NCBI GenBank assembly: GCA_913774625.1
Contig: CAJYHL010000015.1
Location: forward strand, 50,165-114,164
Origin: an uncultured Acidovorax sp.
GTDB lineage: Bacteria > Pseudomonadota > Gammaproteobacteria > Burkholderiales > Burkholderiaceae_C
DNA: 64,000 nucleotides
Direction: 5' to 3'
Part shown: in pieces, positions 20,649 to 29,549 of the stretch
Position numbering within the stretch: position 1 is the first letter of the stretch
How the letters are laid out: every line of letters starts with the position of its first letter
The notes under the pieces: model-generated
The model's database searches: none
Told to the model about the DNA's origin: nothing
The model's input: the letters and a program-made list of their open reading frames with translations, nothing else
Position numbers and translations under genes: made by a program

Positions 20649-20666
20649 GTGTCACGCCCATGTCAA
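20649..20666 (+). promoter_or_regulatory. candidate Pho box upstream of the nucleotidase gene
   Basis: Two TGTCA cores start exactly 11 bp apart (20650 and 20661), as in PhoB boxes (consensus CTGTCAT-N4-CTGTCAT). The 4-bp spacer is GCCC rather than AT-rich. It lies about 60 bp before the phosphatase start, a likely target of phosphate control. Confidence 0.4.
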
Positions 20667-20726
20667 TTGGCGTGCCGACACTCGCGCTTTCGTTGGTTCT
20701 CCTCAATTCCTCCTGGATTGCATCGC

Positions 20727-22823
20727 ATGCCACATCTTCACAGCATCCTGGGCGCCTCGCCCGTCCATCCGACCCGCCGCTGGGCGCTGGCTTCCGTCGC
20801 CTGCGCCGCCCTGCTGGCAGCCTGCGGCGGCAGCGACGGCGACAGCGCATCGGCCGCCCCCGTCGCCAACCCCGCCACGCCGCAGTCCACTCCCGCCACC
20901 GCCACGCTGGCCGTGCTGGAGACGACCGACCTGCACTTCAACGTGCGCAGCTACGACTACTTCAAGCTGGCCGAAGACAAGACCTACGGCTTCGAGCGCA
21001 CCGCCACCCTGGTGCGCCAGGCGCGCAAGGAATTCGCCAACACCGTGCTGGTGGACAACGGCGACACCATCCAGGGCACGGCGCTCGCCGACTACGAAGC
21101 CGTGGTCAAGCCCATCGACTGCAAGCAGCAGCTGTCCATGTACAAGGCCATGGGCGCCCTGGGCTTCGATGCCGGCACGCTGGGCAACCATGAATTCAAC
21201 TATGGCCTGCCCTTCCTGAACCAGGTGCTGGGCGGCGGCCTGAACGTCGATGGCGTGGATCCCGCCACCAAGTGCGCGGGCGCGGGCTATCCCATGGCTC
21301 TCGCCAACGTGTACAGCAGCAAGACGAAGCAGCCGCTGGTGCAGCCCTATGTGATTCTGGACCGCACCGTCACTGCCCAGACGGCCGACGGCAAGACCGT
21401 GCAGCTGCCGGTCAAGATCGGCGTGATCGGCTTCACCACGCCCGGCATCCTGAACTGGGACAAGCGCTACCTGGACGGCAAGGTCTATACCGAAGGCGCC
21501 GTGGAATCGGCCCAGAAGTATGTGCCCGAACTGCGTGCCAAGGGCGCCGACGTGGTCGTCGCGCTGCTGCACGGCGGCCTGGACGGCAGCGCCTATTCGT
21601 CCACCATGGAGAACCCGGGTCTGCATCTGTCCAAGGTGTCCGGCATCGACGCCATGGTCATGGGCCACCAGCACAGCGTCTTCCCCGACCGCAGCGCCAA
21701 GCCCGCCTTCACCCAGCCCGGCGTGGACAACCAGGCCGGCACCATCAACGGCGTGCCCGCCGTCATGGCCAGCTCCTGGGGCAAGGCCCTGGGCGTGATC
21801 AGCCTGTCGCTCAAGTGGGACGGCAAGGCCTGGAGCGTGGACAAGAGCGGCTCCAAGGCCGAACTGCGCAACATCCAGAACAAGGACGCCTCCGGCGCCA
21901 ACGTGTTCGTGGATGCCGACTCCAGCATCGCCCCGCTGATCGAGACCCAGCACCAGGCCGCCATCGCCTACGTGAAGACGCCCATCGGCTCCACCGACTT
22001 CCGCATGAGCACGCTGTTCGCCGACGTGGGCGACCCCGGCGCGATCCAGATCGTGAACCAGGCCCAGCAGGCCTACGTGGCGAACTACATCCAGGCCAGC
22101 CTGCCGCAGTACAAGAGCCTGCCCGTGCTGTCCGTCAGCGCGCCGTTCAAGTCCGGCTTCCAGGGTGGCGCCGACTACACCGACGTGGCCGCAGGCCCGG
22201 TGGCGATCAACAACGCGGCCGACCTGTACCTCTACCCCAACACCGTCTATGCGGTGAAGGTGAACGGCGCCGACATCAAGAACTGGCTGGAATCCGCCGC
22301 CAAGCGCTTCAACCAGATCAGCACGACGAAGACCGCCGAGCAGCAGCTCATCAGCAGCTTCCCGGGCTACAACTTCGACATGTTCACCACGGCCGACGTG
22401 CAGTACGAGATCGACGTGACCCAGCCCACGGGCAGCCGCATCAAGAACCTGAGCTACAAGGGCGCCGCCATGGACCCGGCCCAGGAATTCGTGATCGCCA
22501 CCAACAACTACCGCGCCACCAGCGGCAAGAGCTTCAGCGACAAGCTCGACGGCTCCGGCACCATCTGGGCCTCGCCTGACGCGAACCGCGACGTGGTGAT
22601 CGAGTACATCCGCAAGAACCCGAGCGTGACCCGTGCGGCCAACGGCGCGGCCAAGAGCTGGCGCTTCACCAAGGTGAGCACGGCCGGCCCGGTGGTGTTC
22701 AGCTCCGGCGCGGGCGCCCTGAGCGTGGCGCAGGCGGCGGGCCTCAATGGCGTGTCGCTGGTGGCGGCCGACGACGGCTCGGGCAAGGGCACGTCCAAGT
22801 ACGCGATCGACCTGTCCAAGTAG
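20727..22823 (+). CDS. cpdB: 2',3'-cyclic-nucleotide 2'-phosphodiesterase / 3'-nucleotidase, lipoprotein
   Basis: 698 aa. A lipobox L-A-A-C-G (Cys32) ends the signal peptide, so it should be a lipid-anchored periplasmic enzyme. The N-terminal metallophosphatase domain (about 60-370) has the metal-binding motifs T-D-L-H, D-N-G-D-T-I-Q-G, G-N-H-E-F-N-Y-G and G-H-Q-H. The C-terminal 5'-nucleotidase domain (about 410-640) follows. The CpdB-type opening (x-G-F-E-R-T-A-T-L-V) and length favour CpdB over UshA. It frees phosphate and nucleosides from extracellular cyclic or 3'-nucleotides. The candidate Pho box upstream fits a scavenging role. E. coli CpdB is soluble; the lipid anchor is a difference. 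Confidence 0.85.
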   Translation: MPHLHSILGASPVHPTRRWALASVACAALLAACGGSDGDSASAAPVANPATPQSTPATATLAVLETTDLHFNVRSYDYFKLAEDKTYGFERTATLVRQARKEFANTVLVDNGDTIQGTALADYEAVVKPIDCKQQLSMYKAMGALGFDAGTLGNHEFNYGLPFLNQVLGGGLNVDGVDPATKCAGAGYPMALANVYSSKTKQPLVQPYVILDRTVTAQTADGKTVQLPVKIGVIGFTTPGILNWDKRYLDGKVYTEGAVESAQKYVPELRAKGADVVVALLHGGLDGSAYSSTMENPGLHLSKVSGIDAMVMGHQHSVFPDRSAKPAFTQPGVDNQAGTINGVPAVMASSWGKALGVISLSLKWDGKAWSVDKSGSKAELRNIQNKDASGANVFVDADSSIAPLIETQHQAAIAYVKTPIGSTDFRMSTLFADVGDPGAIQIVNQAQQAYVANYIQASLPQYKSLPVLSVSAPFKSGFQGGADYTDVAAGPVAINNAADLYLYPNTVYAVKVNGADIKNWLESAAKRFNQISTTKTAEQQLISSFPGYNFDMFTTADVQYEIDVTQPTGSRIKNLSYKGAAMDPAQEFVIATNNYRATSGKSFSDKLDGSGTIWASPDANRDVVIEYIRKNPSVTRAANGAAKSWRFTKVSTAGPVVFSSGAGALSVAQAAGLNGVSLVAADDGSGKGTSKYAIDLSK

Positions 22824-22837
22824 GCGCGTGCAGCGGA

Positions 22838-22871
22838 AGCGATGGGCTGGCGAACGGGCCGGTCCATCGCT
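22838..22871 (+). terminator. long hairpin after the nucleotidase gene
   Basis: Perfect 8-bp arms AGCGATGG and CCATCGCT enclose an 18-nt GC-rich loop that can pair further. It is 15 bp after the stop. No T-run follows. Confidence 0.45.
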
Positions 22872-23007
22872 GTGAATATCGCCGTTCGGCGGCGCGTGCT
22901 GAAGCAGCGTTTGGCGCGTCGGCCAGCGCAAATCCCCTAGCTTTGCAATCTACTGATGGGCTGGCTCGACTGGTAGCTAAGATGCTCCACCAACAAGGAG
23001 GTGGGGT

Positions 23008-23601
23008 ATGTCGGCAACCGCATGGATCGTCCTGGGCGTGGTCGTGGTCTTGCTCGTGTGGGCCGTCGCGGTCTACAACCGGCTGGTGCAGCTGCGCAAC
23101 CGCATCGCCAACGCCTTCGGCCAGATCGACGTGCAGCTCAGGCGGCGCTACGACCTGATCCCCAACCTGGTGGAAGTTGCGCGCGGCTACCTGGCCCACG
23201 AGGCCGCCACGCTGGAGGCCGTGATCAAGGCACGTGGCCAGGCATCGAGCGCCGCAGGTGCTGCGCGAGCGGCCCCTGCCGACGCCAGCGCCCTGGGTGC
23301 GCTGGCGGACGCCGAAGGCGTGCTGGGCGGCGCCCTGGGCCGCCTGATGGTGGTGGCCGAGGCCTACCCCGCACTCCAGGCCGACGCCACCATGCAGTCG
23401 CTATCCGAGGAGCTCACCAGCACCGAAAACCGCCTGGGCTTCGCGCGCCAGGCGTACAACGACCAAGTGCTGGAGTTCAACGACCAGGCAGCGCAGTTCC
23501 CCGACCTCATCGTTGCGCGCCTGCTGGGTTTTGCCACCGTGCCCATGCTCGAATCCACGCGCAGCGAAGAAGAGCGCGCAGCGCCCAAAGTGCGGTTCTG
23601 A
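23008..23601 (+). CDS. LemA family protein
   Basis: 197 aa. One N-terminal membrane helix (about 5-24) is followed by the LemA helical bundle with the motifs Y-N-R-L-V-Q-L-R-N and D-V-Q-L-R-R-R-Y-D-L-I-P-N-L-V. AAGGAGGTG stands 7 nt before the ATG. LemA proteins are membrane-anchored with a long helical domain; their role is unclear, but they often pair with membrane metalloproteases. Here an M48 protease gene follows after 17 bp, so the two very likely form one operon and perhaps one complex. Confidence 0.9.
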   Translation: MSATAWIVLGVVVVLLVWAVAVYNRLVQLRNRIANAFGQIDVQLRRRYDLIPNLVEVARGYLAHEAATLEAVIKARGQASSAAGAARAAPADASALGALADAEGVLGGALGRLMVVAEAYPALQADATMQSLSEELTSTENRLGFARQAYNDQVLEFNDQAAQFPDLIVARLLGFATVPMLESTRSEEERAAPKVRF

Positions 23602-23618
23602 CGGGCTGGGCGGGCCCG

Positions 23619-24740
23619 ATGAAATTCTGGGATCGCCAGCAGGACGCGCGCAGCGAGACGCGCCGCCTGCTGCTGGGCTTTGCCATCGCCGTCGTGGTGC
23701 TGGTGGCCTCCGTGCACTGGGCGTTGGCCGTGGCATGGTCGCTCATGGCGGCGGTGCTGCCGGTGCATCTGCCGTTCCCGGCGGGCTTCCTGACGGCCAA
23801 CGTGGGAGTGTCGCTGCTGCTCGTGCTGGGCGGCTGGTGGGTGGAGACATCCAACCTGCGCGCGGGCGGCGTCAAGCTGGCCAAGCGCGTGGGTGCGCGC
23901 GAGCTGCGGCCATCGCTCTCGCATGCCGAGCAGCGGCTGTCCAACATCGTGGACGAGCTGTGCATCGCCGCTCACATGCCCCGCCCGCAAGTGATGGTCA
24001 TGCCGCGCATCGATGCCATCAACGCGTTCGCGGCCGGCTGGGACGAAAGCGATGCCGTGGTGGCCGTCACGCAGGGCGCGCTGGACTACCTGACGCGCGA
24101 GGAGATGCAGGGCATGGTGGCCCACGAGCTGAGCCATCTGCACGAGGGCGACACGCGCCTGAAGATGCGGCTCGCGGGCATGGTGTTCGGGCTGGAGCTG
24201 GTCTACAACTTCGGCGACACCCTGCGCGAGCGGGGCGGCCTGGCCTGGTGGTTCGGCTCGGCCATCATGGTGGCGGGATTCGCGGGCTGGCTCACCGGCC
24301 GCCTGCTCAAGGCCGCCGTGTCGCGCCAGCGCGAATACCTGGCGGATGCACGCGCCGTGCAATGGACGCGCAGCCGCGACGGTATCGGCGGCGTGCTGCG
24401 CAAGGTCATGGCCCAGCGCCTGGGCACCTCGGCCGGACATGCCGAAGCGCCTGCCCGCACCGGCCTGGCCCATCCGGCCTTGCAGCACATGCTGCTGGTG
24501 GATGTGGATGGCAGCCGCCGCATGGAGCGCTGGCTGGACACCCACCCGGCGCTCGCCGACCGCGTGCAGCGCGTGTACGGCCGCCCCATGCAGCCCCTGC
24601 CTGCCGTGCCGGTCACGGTGGCCTGGGAGCCTGCGCACCACGATGGGAAGGCCGACGGCCATGCCGGCTCAGAGGGGTGCGCCACGCCAGGGGCCGCGAC
24701 GATTGCGTCGCAGGTGGATCCGTTCGCCCGGTGGGGCTAG
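23619..24740 (+). CDS. M48 family membrane metalloprotease (HtpX-like)
   Basis: 373 aa. Two N-terminal membrane segments (about 19-50 and 55-75), the zinc motif H-E-L-S-H near 171-175, two further hydrophobic segments (about 187-230), and the third zinc ligand Glu in R-E-Y-L-A-D-A-R-A. This is the Ste24/HtpX layout, but longer than HtpX (about 290 aa) through an extra C-terminal region (about 275-373) with no motif I recognise. It probably cleaves damaged membrane proteins from the cytoplasmic side. It pairs with LemA upstream. Confidence 0.87.
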   Translation: MKFWDRQQDARSETRRLLLGFAIAVVVLVASVHWALAVAWSLMAAVLPVHLPFPAGFLTANVGVSLLLVLGGWWVETSNLRAGGVKLAKRVGARELRPSLSHAEQRLSNIVDELCIAAHMPRPQVMVMPRIDAINAFAAGWDESDAVVAVTQGALDYLTREEMQGMVAHELSHLHEGDTRLKMRLAGMVFGLELVYNFGDTLRERGGLAWWFGSAIMVAGFAGWLTGRLLKAAVSRQREYLADARAVQWTRSRDGIGGVLRKVMAQRLGTSAGHAEAPARTGLAHPALQHMLLVDVDGSRRMERWLDTHPALADRVQRVYGRPMQPLPAVPVTVAWEPAHHDGKADGHAGSEGCATPGAATIASQVDPFARWG

Positions 24741-24754
24741 CCGAGGCCCTGCCG

Positions 24755-26152
24755 TCAGGCGCCCGCTGCGGCCCGGGCGCGCCAGGCCTCCAGATGCCGC
24801 ACCAGCGCCAGCGGCGTGCGGTCCTCGTACATCGGCCCGACCACCTGCATGCCGATGGGCAGGCCGTCGCTGCCGTGCCCGATGGGCGCCACGGTGGCGG
24901 GCAGGCCGGGCAGGGTGGCCACGCTCTGCCAGAACGACTGCGCTCCCAGCGGCTCGGGCCGGCCATCGATCTGCACCGCCGCGGTGTTCCAGTCCATCTC
25001 TGGAATGTGCGGATAGGCGGTGCAGCCGAAGGCGGGCAGCAGCAGGGCGTCGAAGCCTTCCAAGCCTTCATCGAAGAAGCGCCGCCATTGCGCCTGCAGC
25101 CTGGCGCGGTGGTCCAGCAGCTGCAGCCATTCGTGCGCCGGCATGCTGGGCGCGCCGCCGGGCGTGCCGCGCGTGAGGTAGGTCATCAGCAGGCGGTGGT
25201 AGGTGGCGTGGCTCGCGGCCAGGTCGGGCAGCAGGCCGCTGGCGCCGCGTTCCACCCGGCAGCCGCTGGCCTGCAGGTCGTCCGCCGCCGCGTGCAGCTG
25301 GGCGCGGATGTCGCTGCTCACGGCCGCGCCGGGGGCCGCGTCGATCAGCAGCAGGCGCGCCGCCTGCACAGGCCGTGCGGGCGGCAGACGCACCTGCACA
25401 GCGCGGGCCTGCGCGCCGATGGGGCCGGCCAGCAGGTCCAGCGCCAGCTCCAGGTCCTGCGCGCTGCGTGCCAGCGGGCCGATGACGGCCAGCTCGTTGG
25501 GCGCGCCGGGCGGAAAGCCCGGGAAGTCATGCCCCGCCGCGGGCAGCAGCCCGTGCGTGGGCTTGTGGCCATAGACCCCGCAGAAGTGGGCCGGGACACG
25601 GATGGAGCCGCCGATGTCCGAGCCCAGCTCCAGCGCCACGAAGCCCGCAGCCAGGGCCGCCGCCGCGCCGCCCGAGGAGCCGCCGGGCGTGCGGGAGGCG
25701 TCGTGCGGGTTGCTGGTCCGGCCGTAGATGGGGTTGGCGCTCTGCCAGTCGCCCAGGGCCACGGGCACGTTGGTCTTGCCCAGCAGCACGGCGCCGGCCG
25801 CCTTCAGGCGCTCCACCGCCACCGCGTCGGCCTGGGCGACGAAGCCGCGTGCATGCTCGAAGCCCCAGGTGGTGGGCAGGCCCGCCACGTTGAACGATTC
25901 CTTGACGGTGATGGGCACGCCCAGCAGCGGGCGCCGCTCGCCGCGCGCCAGCGCCGCGTCGGCCACCCGGGCCTGTGCGCGGGCGCTGTCGAAGTCGCGC
26001 ACCACCACGGCGTTGAGGGCGCCGTCCCGCGCCTCGATGCGGGCGATGGCGGCCTCGCACAAGGCGAGGGCTGTGATGTCGCCCCGGGCCAGGGCCGCGG
26101 CCTGGTCGCTGGCGGTGCCTTCCAACAGGGAGTCAAGCGGTGCATTGATCAT
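24755..26152 (-). CDS. amidase (amidase signature family)
   Basis: 465 aa. The Ser-cisSer-Lys machinery is complete: Lys in V-P-I-T-V-K-E near 83, the Gly/Ser-rich signature T-P-G-G-S-S-G-G-A-A-A-A-L-A-A-G near 155-170, and G-S-D-I-G-G-S-I-R-V-P with the nucleophile Ser near 182. The protein is cytoplasmic with no signal. Substrate is unknown; no GatB or GatA-partner gene is near, so this is not the tRNA amidotransferase. It converges with the protease gene. Confidence 0.88.
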   Translation of the reverse strand: MINAPLDSLLEGTASDQAAALARGDITALALCEAAIARIEARDGALNAVVVRDFDSARAQARVADAALARGERRPLLGVPITVKESFNVAGLPTTWGFEHARGFVAQADAVAVERLKAAGAVLLGKTNVPVALGDWQSANPIYGRTSNPHDASRTPGGSSGGAAAALAAGFVALELGSDIGGSIRVPAHFCGVYGHKPTHGLLPAAGHDFPGFPPGAPNELAVIGPLARSAQDLELALDLLAGPIGAQARAVQVRLPPARPVQAARLLLIDAAPGAAVSSDIRAQLHAAADDLQASGCRVERGASGLLPDLAASHATYHRLLMTYLTRGTPGGAPSMPAHEWLQLLDHRARLQAQWRRFFDEGLEGFDALLLPAFGCTAYPHIPEMDWNTAAVQIDGRPEPLGAQSFWQSVATLPGLPATVAPIGHGSDGLPIGMQVVGPMYEDRTPLALVRHLEAWRARAAAGA

Positions 26153-26192
26153 GATGGTGTGCAGGGTTCGTTCTGCCAGAGAGCAGCATCCA

Positions 26193-26232
26193 TATCAAAA
26201 ATAATAGCTGCTTGCCCTTGATTTGAAAGGGC
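26193..26232. repeat. Comamonadaceae-type intergenic repeat with hairpin
   Basis: AT-rich core (ATCAAAAATAATAGCTGCTTG) followed by GCCCTT (26214-26219) and AAGGGC (26227-26232) around a 7-nt loop. I recognise this pattern (AAAATAATAGCTGCTTGCGC-like) as a common intergenic repeat in Comamonas, Delftia and Acidovorax relatives. It sits between the tail of the Smr gene and the head of the amidase gene, both on the minus strand, so it could end Smr transcription. Confidence 0.5.
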
Positions 26233-26257
26233 TGCAGCTGGATTGGGCCGAGAAGGA

Positions 26258-26920
26258 TCAGCCGTCCGTGCGCCGCCGCCCGGGCTGCAGCAGCACCACC
26301 AGGGCGCCTGCGCCGCCTTCGGCCGGCCGGGCCTGCACGAAGGCCAGCACTTCCTTCTTCTGCACCAGCCAGCGCTGCACGCGGCTCTTGAGCACCGGCG
26401 TCTTGCCTGGCGATCCGAGCCCCTTGCCATGCACCACGCGCACGCAGCGCAGGCCGGTGCGATGGGCCAGGCGCACGAATTCGCCCAGGGCTTCCCGCGC
26501 CTCGTCGGTGCGCAGGCCGTGCAGGTCCAGCTGGCGCTGGATGCTCCAGTAGCCCGCGCGCAGGCGCTGGGTCACGTCCAGGCCGATGCCGGGGCGGCGG
26601 AAGCTCAGCTGGTCGTCCACGTCCAGCAGGGTGGTCACGTCGAATTCGTCGCTGATGGATTCCAGCAGCACGCGCTCCTCGTCCAGGATGCGCTGCACGG
26701 GCAGCGGCTCGGGCGGCTGGGGCGTGTGCCAGCGGCGTTCCTGCGTGCTGCGCAGCGGCTGCACCGGGCCCACGGCGTCCTGGAACAGCATGCGTTCGGC
26801 CCGGGCGCGGCGGGCAGCCTCCTGCCGCTCGCGCAGGCGCTCGGCCTCGCGCGCGGCGGCCTCGGCCAAAGCCTTGCGCAAGGGCTGCAGGTCCTGGAGG
26901 GAACGGGCTTTGACGGTCAT
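26258..26920 (-). CDS. Smr/MutS2 domain protein
   Basis: 220 aa from the ATG at 26920; the frame is open further upstream but without homology. A charged N-terminal helical region (about 1-100) leads to a C-terminal Smr domain (about 130-215) with the L-D-L-H-G-L signature and H-G-K-G motif (V-R-V-V-H-G-K-G). Stand-alone Smr proteins of this size (YdaL/SmrA-like) are nicking or RNA-cleaving nucleases; SmrA/SmrB-type proteins act in ribosome rescue. Which applies here is open. Confidence 0.88.
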   Translation of the reverse strand: MTVKARSLQDLQPLRKALAEAAAREAERLRERQEAARRARAERMLFQDAVGPVQPLRSTQERRWHTPQPPEPLPVQRILDEERVLLESISDEFDVTTLLDVDDQLSFRRPGIGLDVTQRLRAGYWSIQRQLDLHGLRTDEAREALGEFVRLAHRTGLRCVRVVHGKGLGSPGKTPVLKSRVQRWLVQKKEVLAFVQARPAEGGAGALVVLLQPGRRRTDG

Positions 26921-27024
26921 GGCAGGCACTGTTGTATCCGATCCGCGCTGTGGTTTATGGCGCAAGGTGGAGTAACCCGAAAAACGGCACGACCGCCTTG
27001 GCCCCGGGGGGCTGTCAACAGGTC

Positions 27025-27432
27025 CTAGACCCAGATGTCGTTGGGTGCGGTGCGCTCGCCGCCTGCGTCGCCCGTATTGGCCACGCCGCGCGGCTCGACC
27101 AGCATCAGCCAGACCTCGCCCTGCGCGCTGGGGCGGTGCGGCGTGCCCCGCGGCACGACGAGCATCTGACCGGCGCGCAGATGCACGGCAGTGTCCGGCA
27201 GGTCGATGCGCAGATGCCCGCGCACCACGATGAAGGCCTCGTCGGTGCTGTCGTGCTGGTGCCAGATGAAATCGCCATCGATCCTGGCGAGCTTGAACTG
27301 GTAGTCGTTCATCTCCGCCACGACCCGGGGTTGCCACAGGGCGTCGATAAGGGAGAACTTGTGGGCGATGTCGATGGCGGCAGGGGCCGGTTGCGAGGTG
27401 GTGGCGGTGCCGGGTGTGGCGGAGAGGGTCAT
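27025..27432 (-). CDS. small cupin-domain protein
   Basis: 135 aa single cupin (about 25-120). Cupin motif 1 gives metal ligands H-Q-H...E (W-H-Q-H-D-S-T-D-E-A-F), motif 2 gives P-R-G-T-P-H. All four metal ligands are present, so it probably binds a divalent metal. The function of these small cupins is mostly unknown. It is a single gene between the Smr and AraC genes on the same strand. Confidence 0.85.
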   Translation of the reverse strand: MTLSATPGTATTSQPAPAAIDIAHKFSLIDALWQPRVVAEMNDYQFKLARIDGDFIWHQHDSTDEAFIVVRGHLRIDLPDTAVHLRAGQMLVVPRGTPHRPSAQGEVWLMLVEPRGVANTGDAGGERTAPNDIWV

Positions 27433-27522
27433 GGACTTGAGACAGGTGATGGAAACAGCGCCGCAGCTTAGGTAGCGCTCCATCCGCCGTCTTGCACGAT
27501 CGTGCAACCCGGCCGGTCGTTC

Positions 27523-28341
27523 TCAGCCTTTGCCCTGCATGCGGGACCAGCGCGCGGGCGGCACGCCGAAAGCCTGAACGAAGTGTCGCGTCATGTGGCT
27601 CTGATCATGAAAGCCTGCCGCTGCGGCCGCCTCGGCGAGCCGCGTGCCCCCGGCGATCAGGCGACGCGCCAGGTCGAGGCGCCGCAGCACGATGTAGCGG
27701 TACGGGCTGGTCCCGTAGAGTGCGCGGAAGTCGCGCGACAGGCGCCAACGGTCCTGCCCGCTCGCCTGTTCCAGATCCGCCAGCGCCGGAGGACGCGGCG
27801 ACGTCAACTGGGCATGCAGGAAATGGCGGGCCCGCTCCGCGGCCTGCCAGTCGCATGTACGGCGCAGCCCTGCGGGCCCGGAGACTGCGCACAGCGCCTG
27901 GGCCAGGTCGAAAAGCGCGTCTTCTTCCTCCAGAGCGTCGAGCGGAGCGTCCATGCCGCGCAGCAGCGCTGCGACCGGGGCGGCCAGCCGCGGGTCGGAC
28001 GTGATGCCGCCGGGAACGAACGGCAGCGCCCGGCCGCCGAGCATGGACTGCAGCAGCGCCGGGGCGACATACACCATGCGATAGCGGAAGCCTTCGCTGG
28101 TGCCTGCGTGACCGTCGTGCAGTTCGTCCGGGTGCAGCACCAGCGTCTGGCCCTGCAGGCTGTGGCGGTGTTCGCTGCGGTAGCGGAAGCTCTGGACGCC
28201 CGAGAGCGTGCGGCCGATGGCATAGGTATCGTGCCGGTGCGGCGCGTAGCCATGGCCCTGGAAGTACGCCTCGATACAGGGGATGCGTGCGAAGTCACCC
28301 GCCTGCCGTACCCAGTCAAGGGGCGAGGTGTACAGCGTCAT
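27523..28341 (-). CDS. AraC family transcriptional regulator
   Basis: 272 aa. An N-terminal cupin-like AraC-binding domain (about 10-150, starting with P-H-R-H-D-T-Y) and a C-terminal double HTH (about 180-270, with A-E-A-A-A-A-A-G-F-H-D-Q-S-H-M-T-R-H-F). Its ATG overlaps the stop of the upstream phytase-like gene (ATGA), so it is translationally coupled as the last gene of the radC-phytase-araC operon. No metabolic target is evident from the neighbours. Confidence 0.9.
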   Translation of the reverse strand: MTLYTSPLDWVRQAGDFARIPCIEAYFQGHGYAPHRHDTYAIGRTLSGVQSFRYRSEHRHSLQGQTLVLHPDELHDGHAGTSEGFRYRMVYVAPALLQSMLGGRALPFVPGGITSDPRLAAPVAALLRGMDAPLDALEEEDALFDLAQALCAVSGPAGLRRTCDWQAAERARHFLHAQLTSPRPPALADLEQASGQDRWRLSRDFRALYGTSPYRYIVLRRLDLARRLIAGGTRLAEAAAAAGFHDQSHMTRHFVQAFGVPPARWSRMQGKG

Positions 28342-29549
28342 GGCGCAGCCGGCGGCGCCACGTATTCCGCCGCGATGAACTGCGTGGTTTCGGCCGGGTT
28401 GAAGTTGTCGTCGCTCACGAAGACGATCACCCGCCCGCCGCCGGGCAGGGGCGGTCCCCAGGCCATGCCTTCCAGGTTGTCGATGGCGCCGGCGCCCAGC
28501 GCCCCGAGATCGGCCACCAGCGTCTTGGGCGCAGGCGTGTAGCTGCCGGGCACGAGGGCGGGCAGGGCCAGCGTGTCGCTGCCGCTGCGGGTGTCGATGC
28601 GGTAGAGGCGCACGGCGAAGCCCGCGCCCGCGCTGTAGCTGCGTTCCAGCACCAGCAGGTGGTGGGGGCCGTCTTCCAGGATCTCGCTGATGCCGTTCAT
28701 CTGCGGGCCCCAGGGAATGCGGCGGGCGTGGGCCACCGCATCGGGCTGGTAGGCGAGCTGGCGCAGGGGGCGGCCGGTGGCGAGGTCCAGCGCGGTGAAG
28801 CGCACCGGGCCGCCGGGCGCGGCGGGCGTGGGCAGGGCGCCGTCCTGCCGCCAGGGCATTTCCATCGACAGCCACAGGGTGCGGCCGTCGGGCGCCAGGG
28901 CCAGGCCTTCGAGCGTGCCATTGGAGCGCGGCCCCCGGCCGTGCGCCGCGTCGGGCTGGAAGCCGGCCGGCAGGGGCAGGTCGCGCACGGCGCTGCCGTC
29001 GATGGCGCTTTCGCGCAGCTGCGGGCCGAAGCCGCGCCCGAAGTCGCCCTCGCTGGTCCACAGAAAGCGCGTGCCGCCGCTGCCGGGCAGCCAGCGCACG
29101 GCTTCGGCGTCGGGCACGTCCACGCCGGGCTCGGGGCGGCGCGAAGAAGGGTAAGGCCGGCCGTTGGCATGCCGTAGCGTGACCACGCCGGTGATGGCCG
29201 GCATGTCCAGCCCCTCGGGGCCGTAGCGCAGCGTGGCGGTATAGATGCGGGCCGGCTGCAGGGCCGAGCGGTCGTCGCTGATGAGCAGCCAGCGCCCGCT
29301 GGCCGGGTCGTAGTCGATGCCCGAGATGCCGCCAAAGCTCGTGCCCAGCACCTCGGTGCCGGGCGGGATGGCGGCGCTGCCGATCAGGCGCAGCGCAGGC
29401 GCCGAGGCCGGCGCTGCCGCCGTGGCGGCCTGGGGCGCAGCGGGCACGGCCGGCGGCAGCGGCGCGCAGGCGGAGAGGGCCAGTGCCAGGGCCAGGCCGG
29501 CGGCCAGCAGCGGCTGCGGCACACGGGGGCGCAGGGTGTCGCGGTTCAT
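28338..29549 (-). CDS. esterase-like activity of phytase family lipoprotein
   Basis: 403 aa. A lipobox (L-S-A-C, Cys28) predicts a lipoprotein. The rest (about 55-395) is a six-bladed-propeller-like 'phytase-like esterase' domain with the motifs G-G-I-S-G-I-D-Y-D, the central N-G-T-L-E-G-L-A and a late D-N-L-E-G-M-A-W-G repeat of it. The family is seen in alphaproteobacteria and Burkholderiales; reported activities are phosphatase or esterase like, mostly unproved. Its ATG overlaps the radC stop (ATGA), and its own stop overlaps the AraC start. Confidence 0.83.
   Translation of the reverse strand: MNRDTLRPRVPQPLLAAGLALALALSACAPLPPAVPAAPQAATAAAPASAPALRLIGSAAIPPGTEVLGTSFGGISGIDYDPASGRWLLISDDRSALQPARIYTATLRYGPEGLDMPAITGVVTLRHANGRPYPSSRRPEPGVDVPDAEAVRWLPGSGGTRFLWTSEGDFGRGFGPQLRESAIDGSAVRDLPLPAGFQPDAAHGRGPRSNGTLEGLALAPDGRTLWLSMEMPWRQDGALPTPAAPGGPVRFTALDLATGRPLRQLAYQPDAVAHARRIPWGPQMNGISEILEDGPHHLLVLERSYSAGAGFAVRLYRIDTRSGSDTLALPALVPGSYTPAPKTLVADLGALGAGAIDNLEGMAWGPPLPGGGRVIVFVSDDNFNPAETTQFIAAEYVAPPAAP

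Noticed and set aside
22943..22983. Promoter for lemA (TTGCAA ... TAAGAT)
   Set aside because: The hexamers are 29 bp apart, too far for sigma-70.
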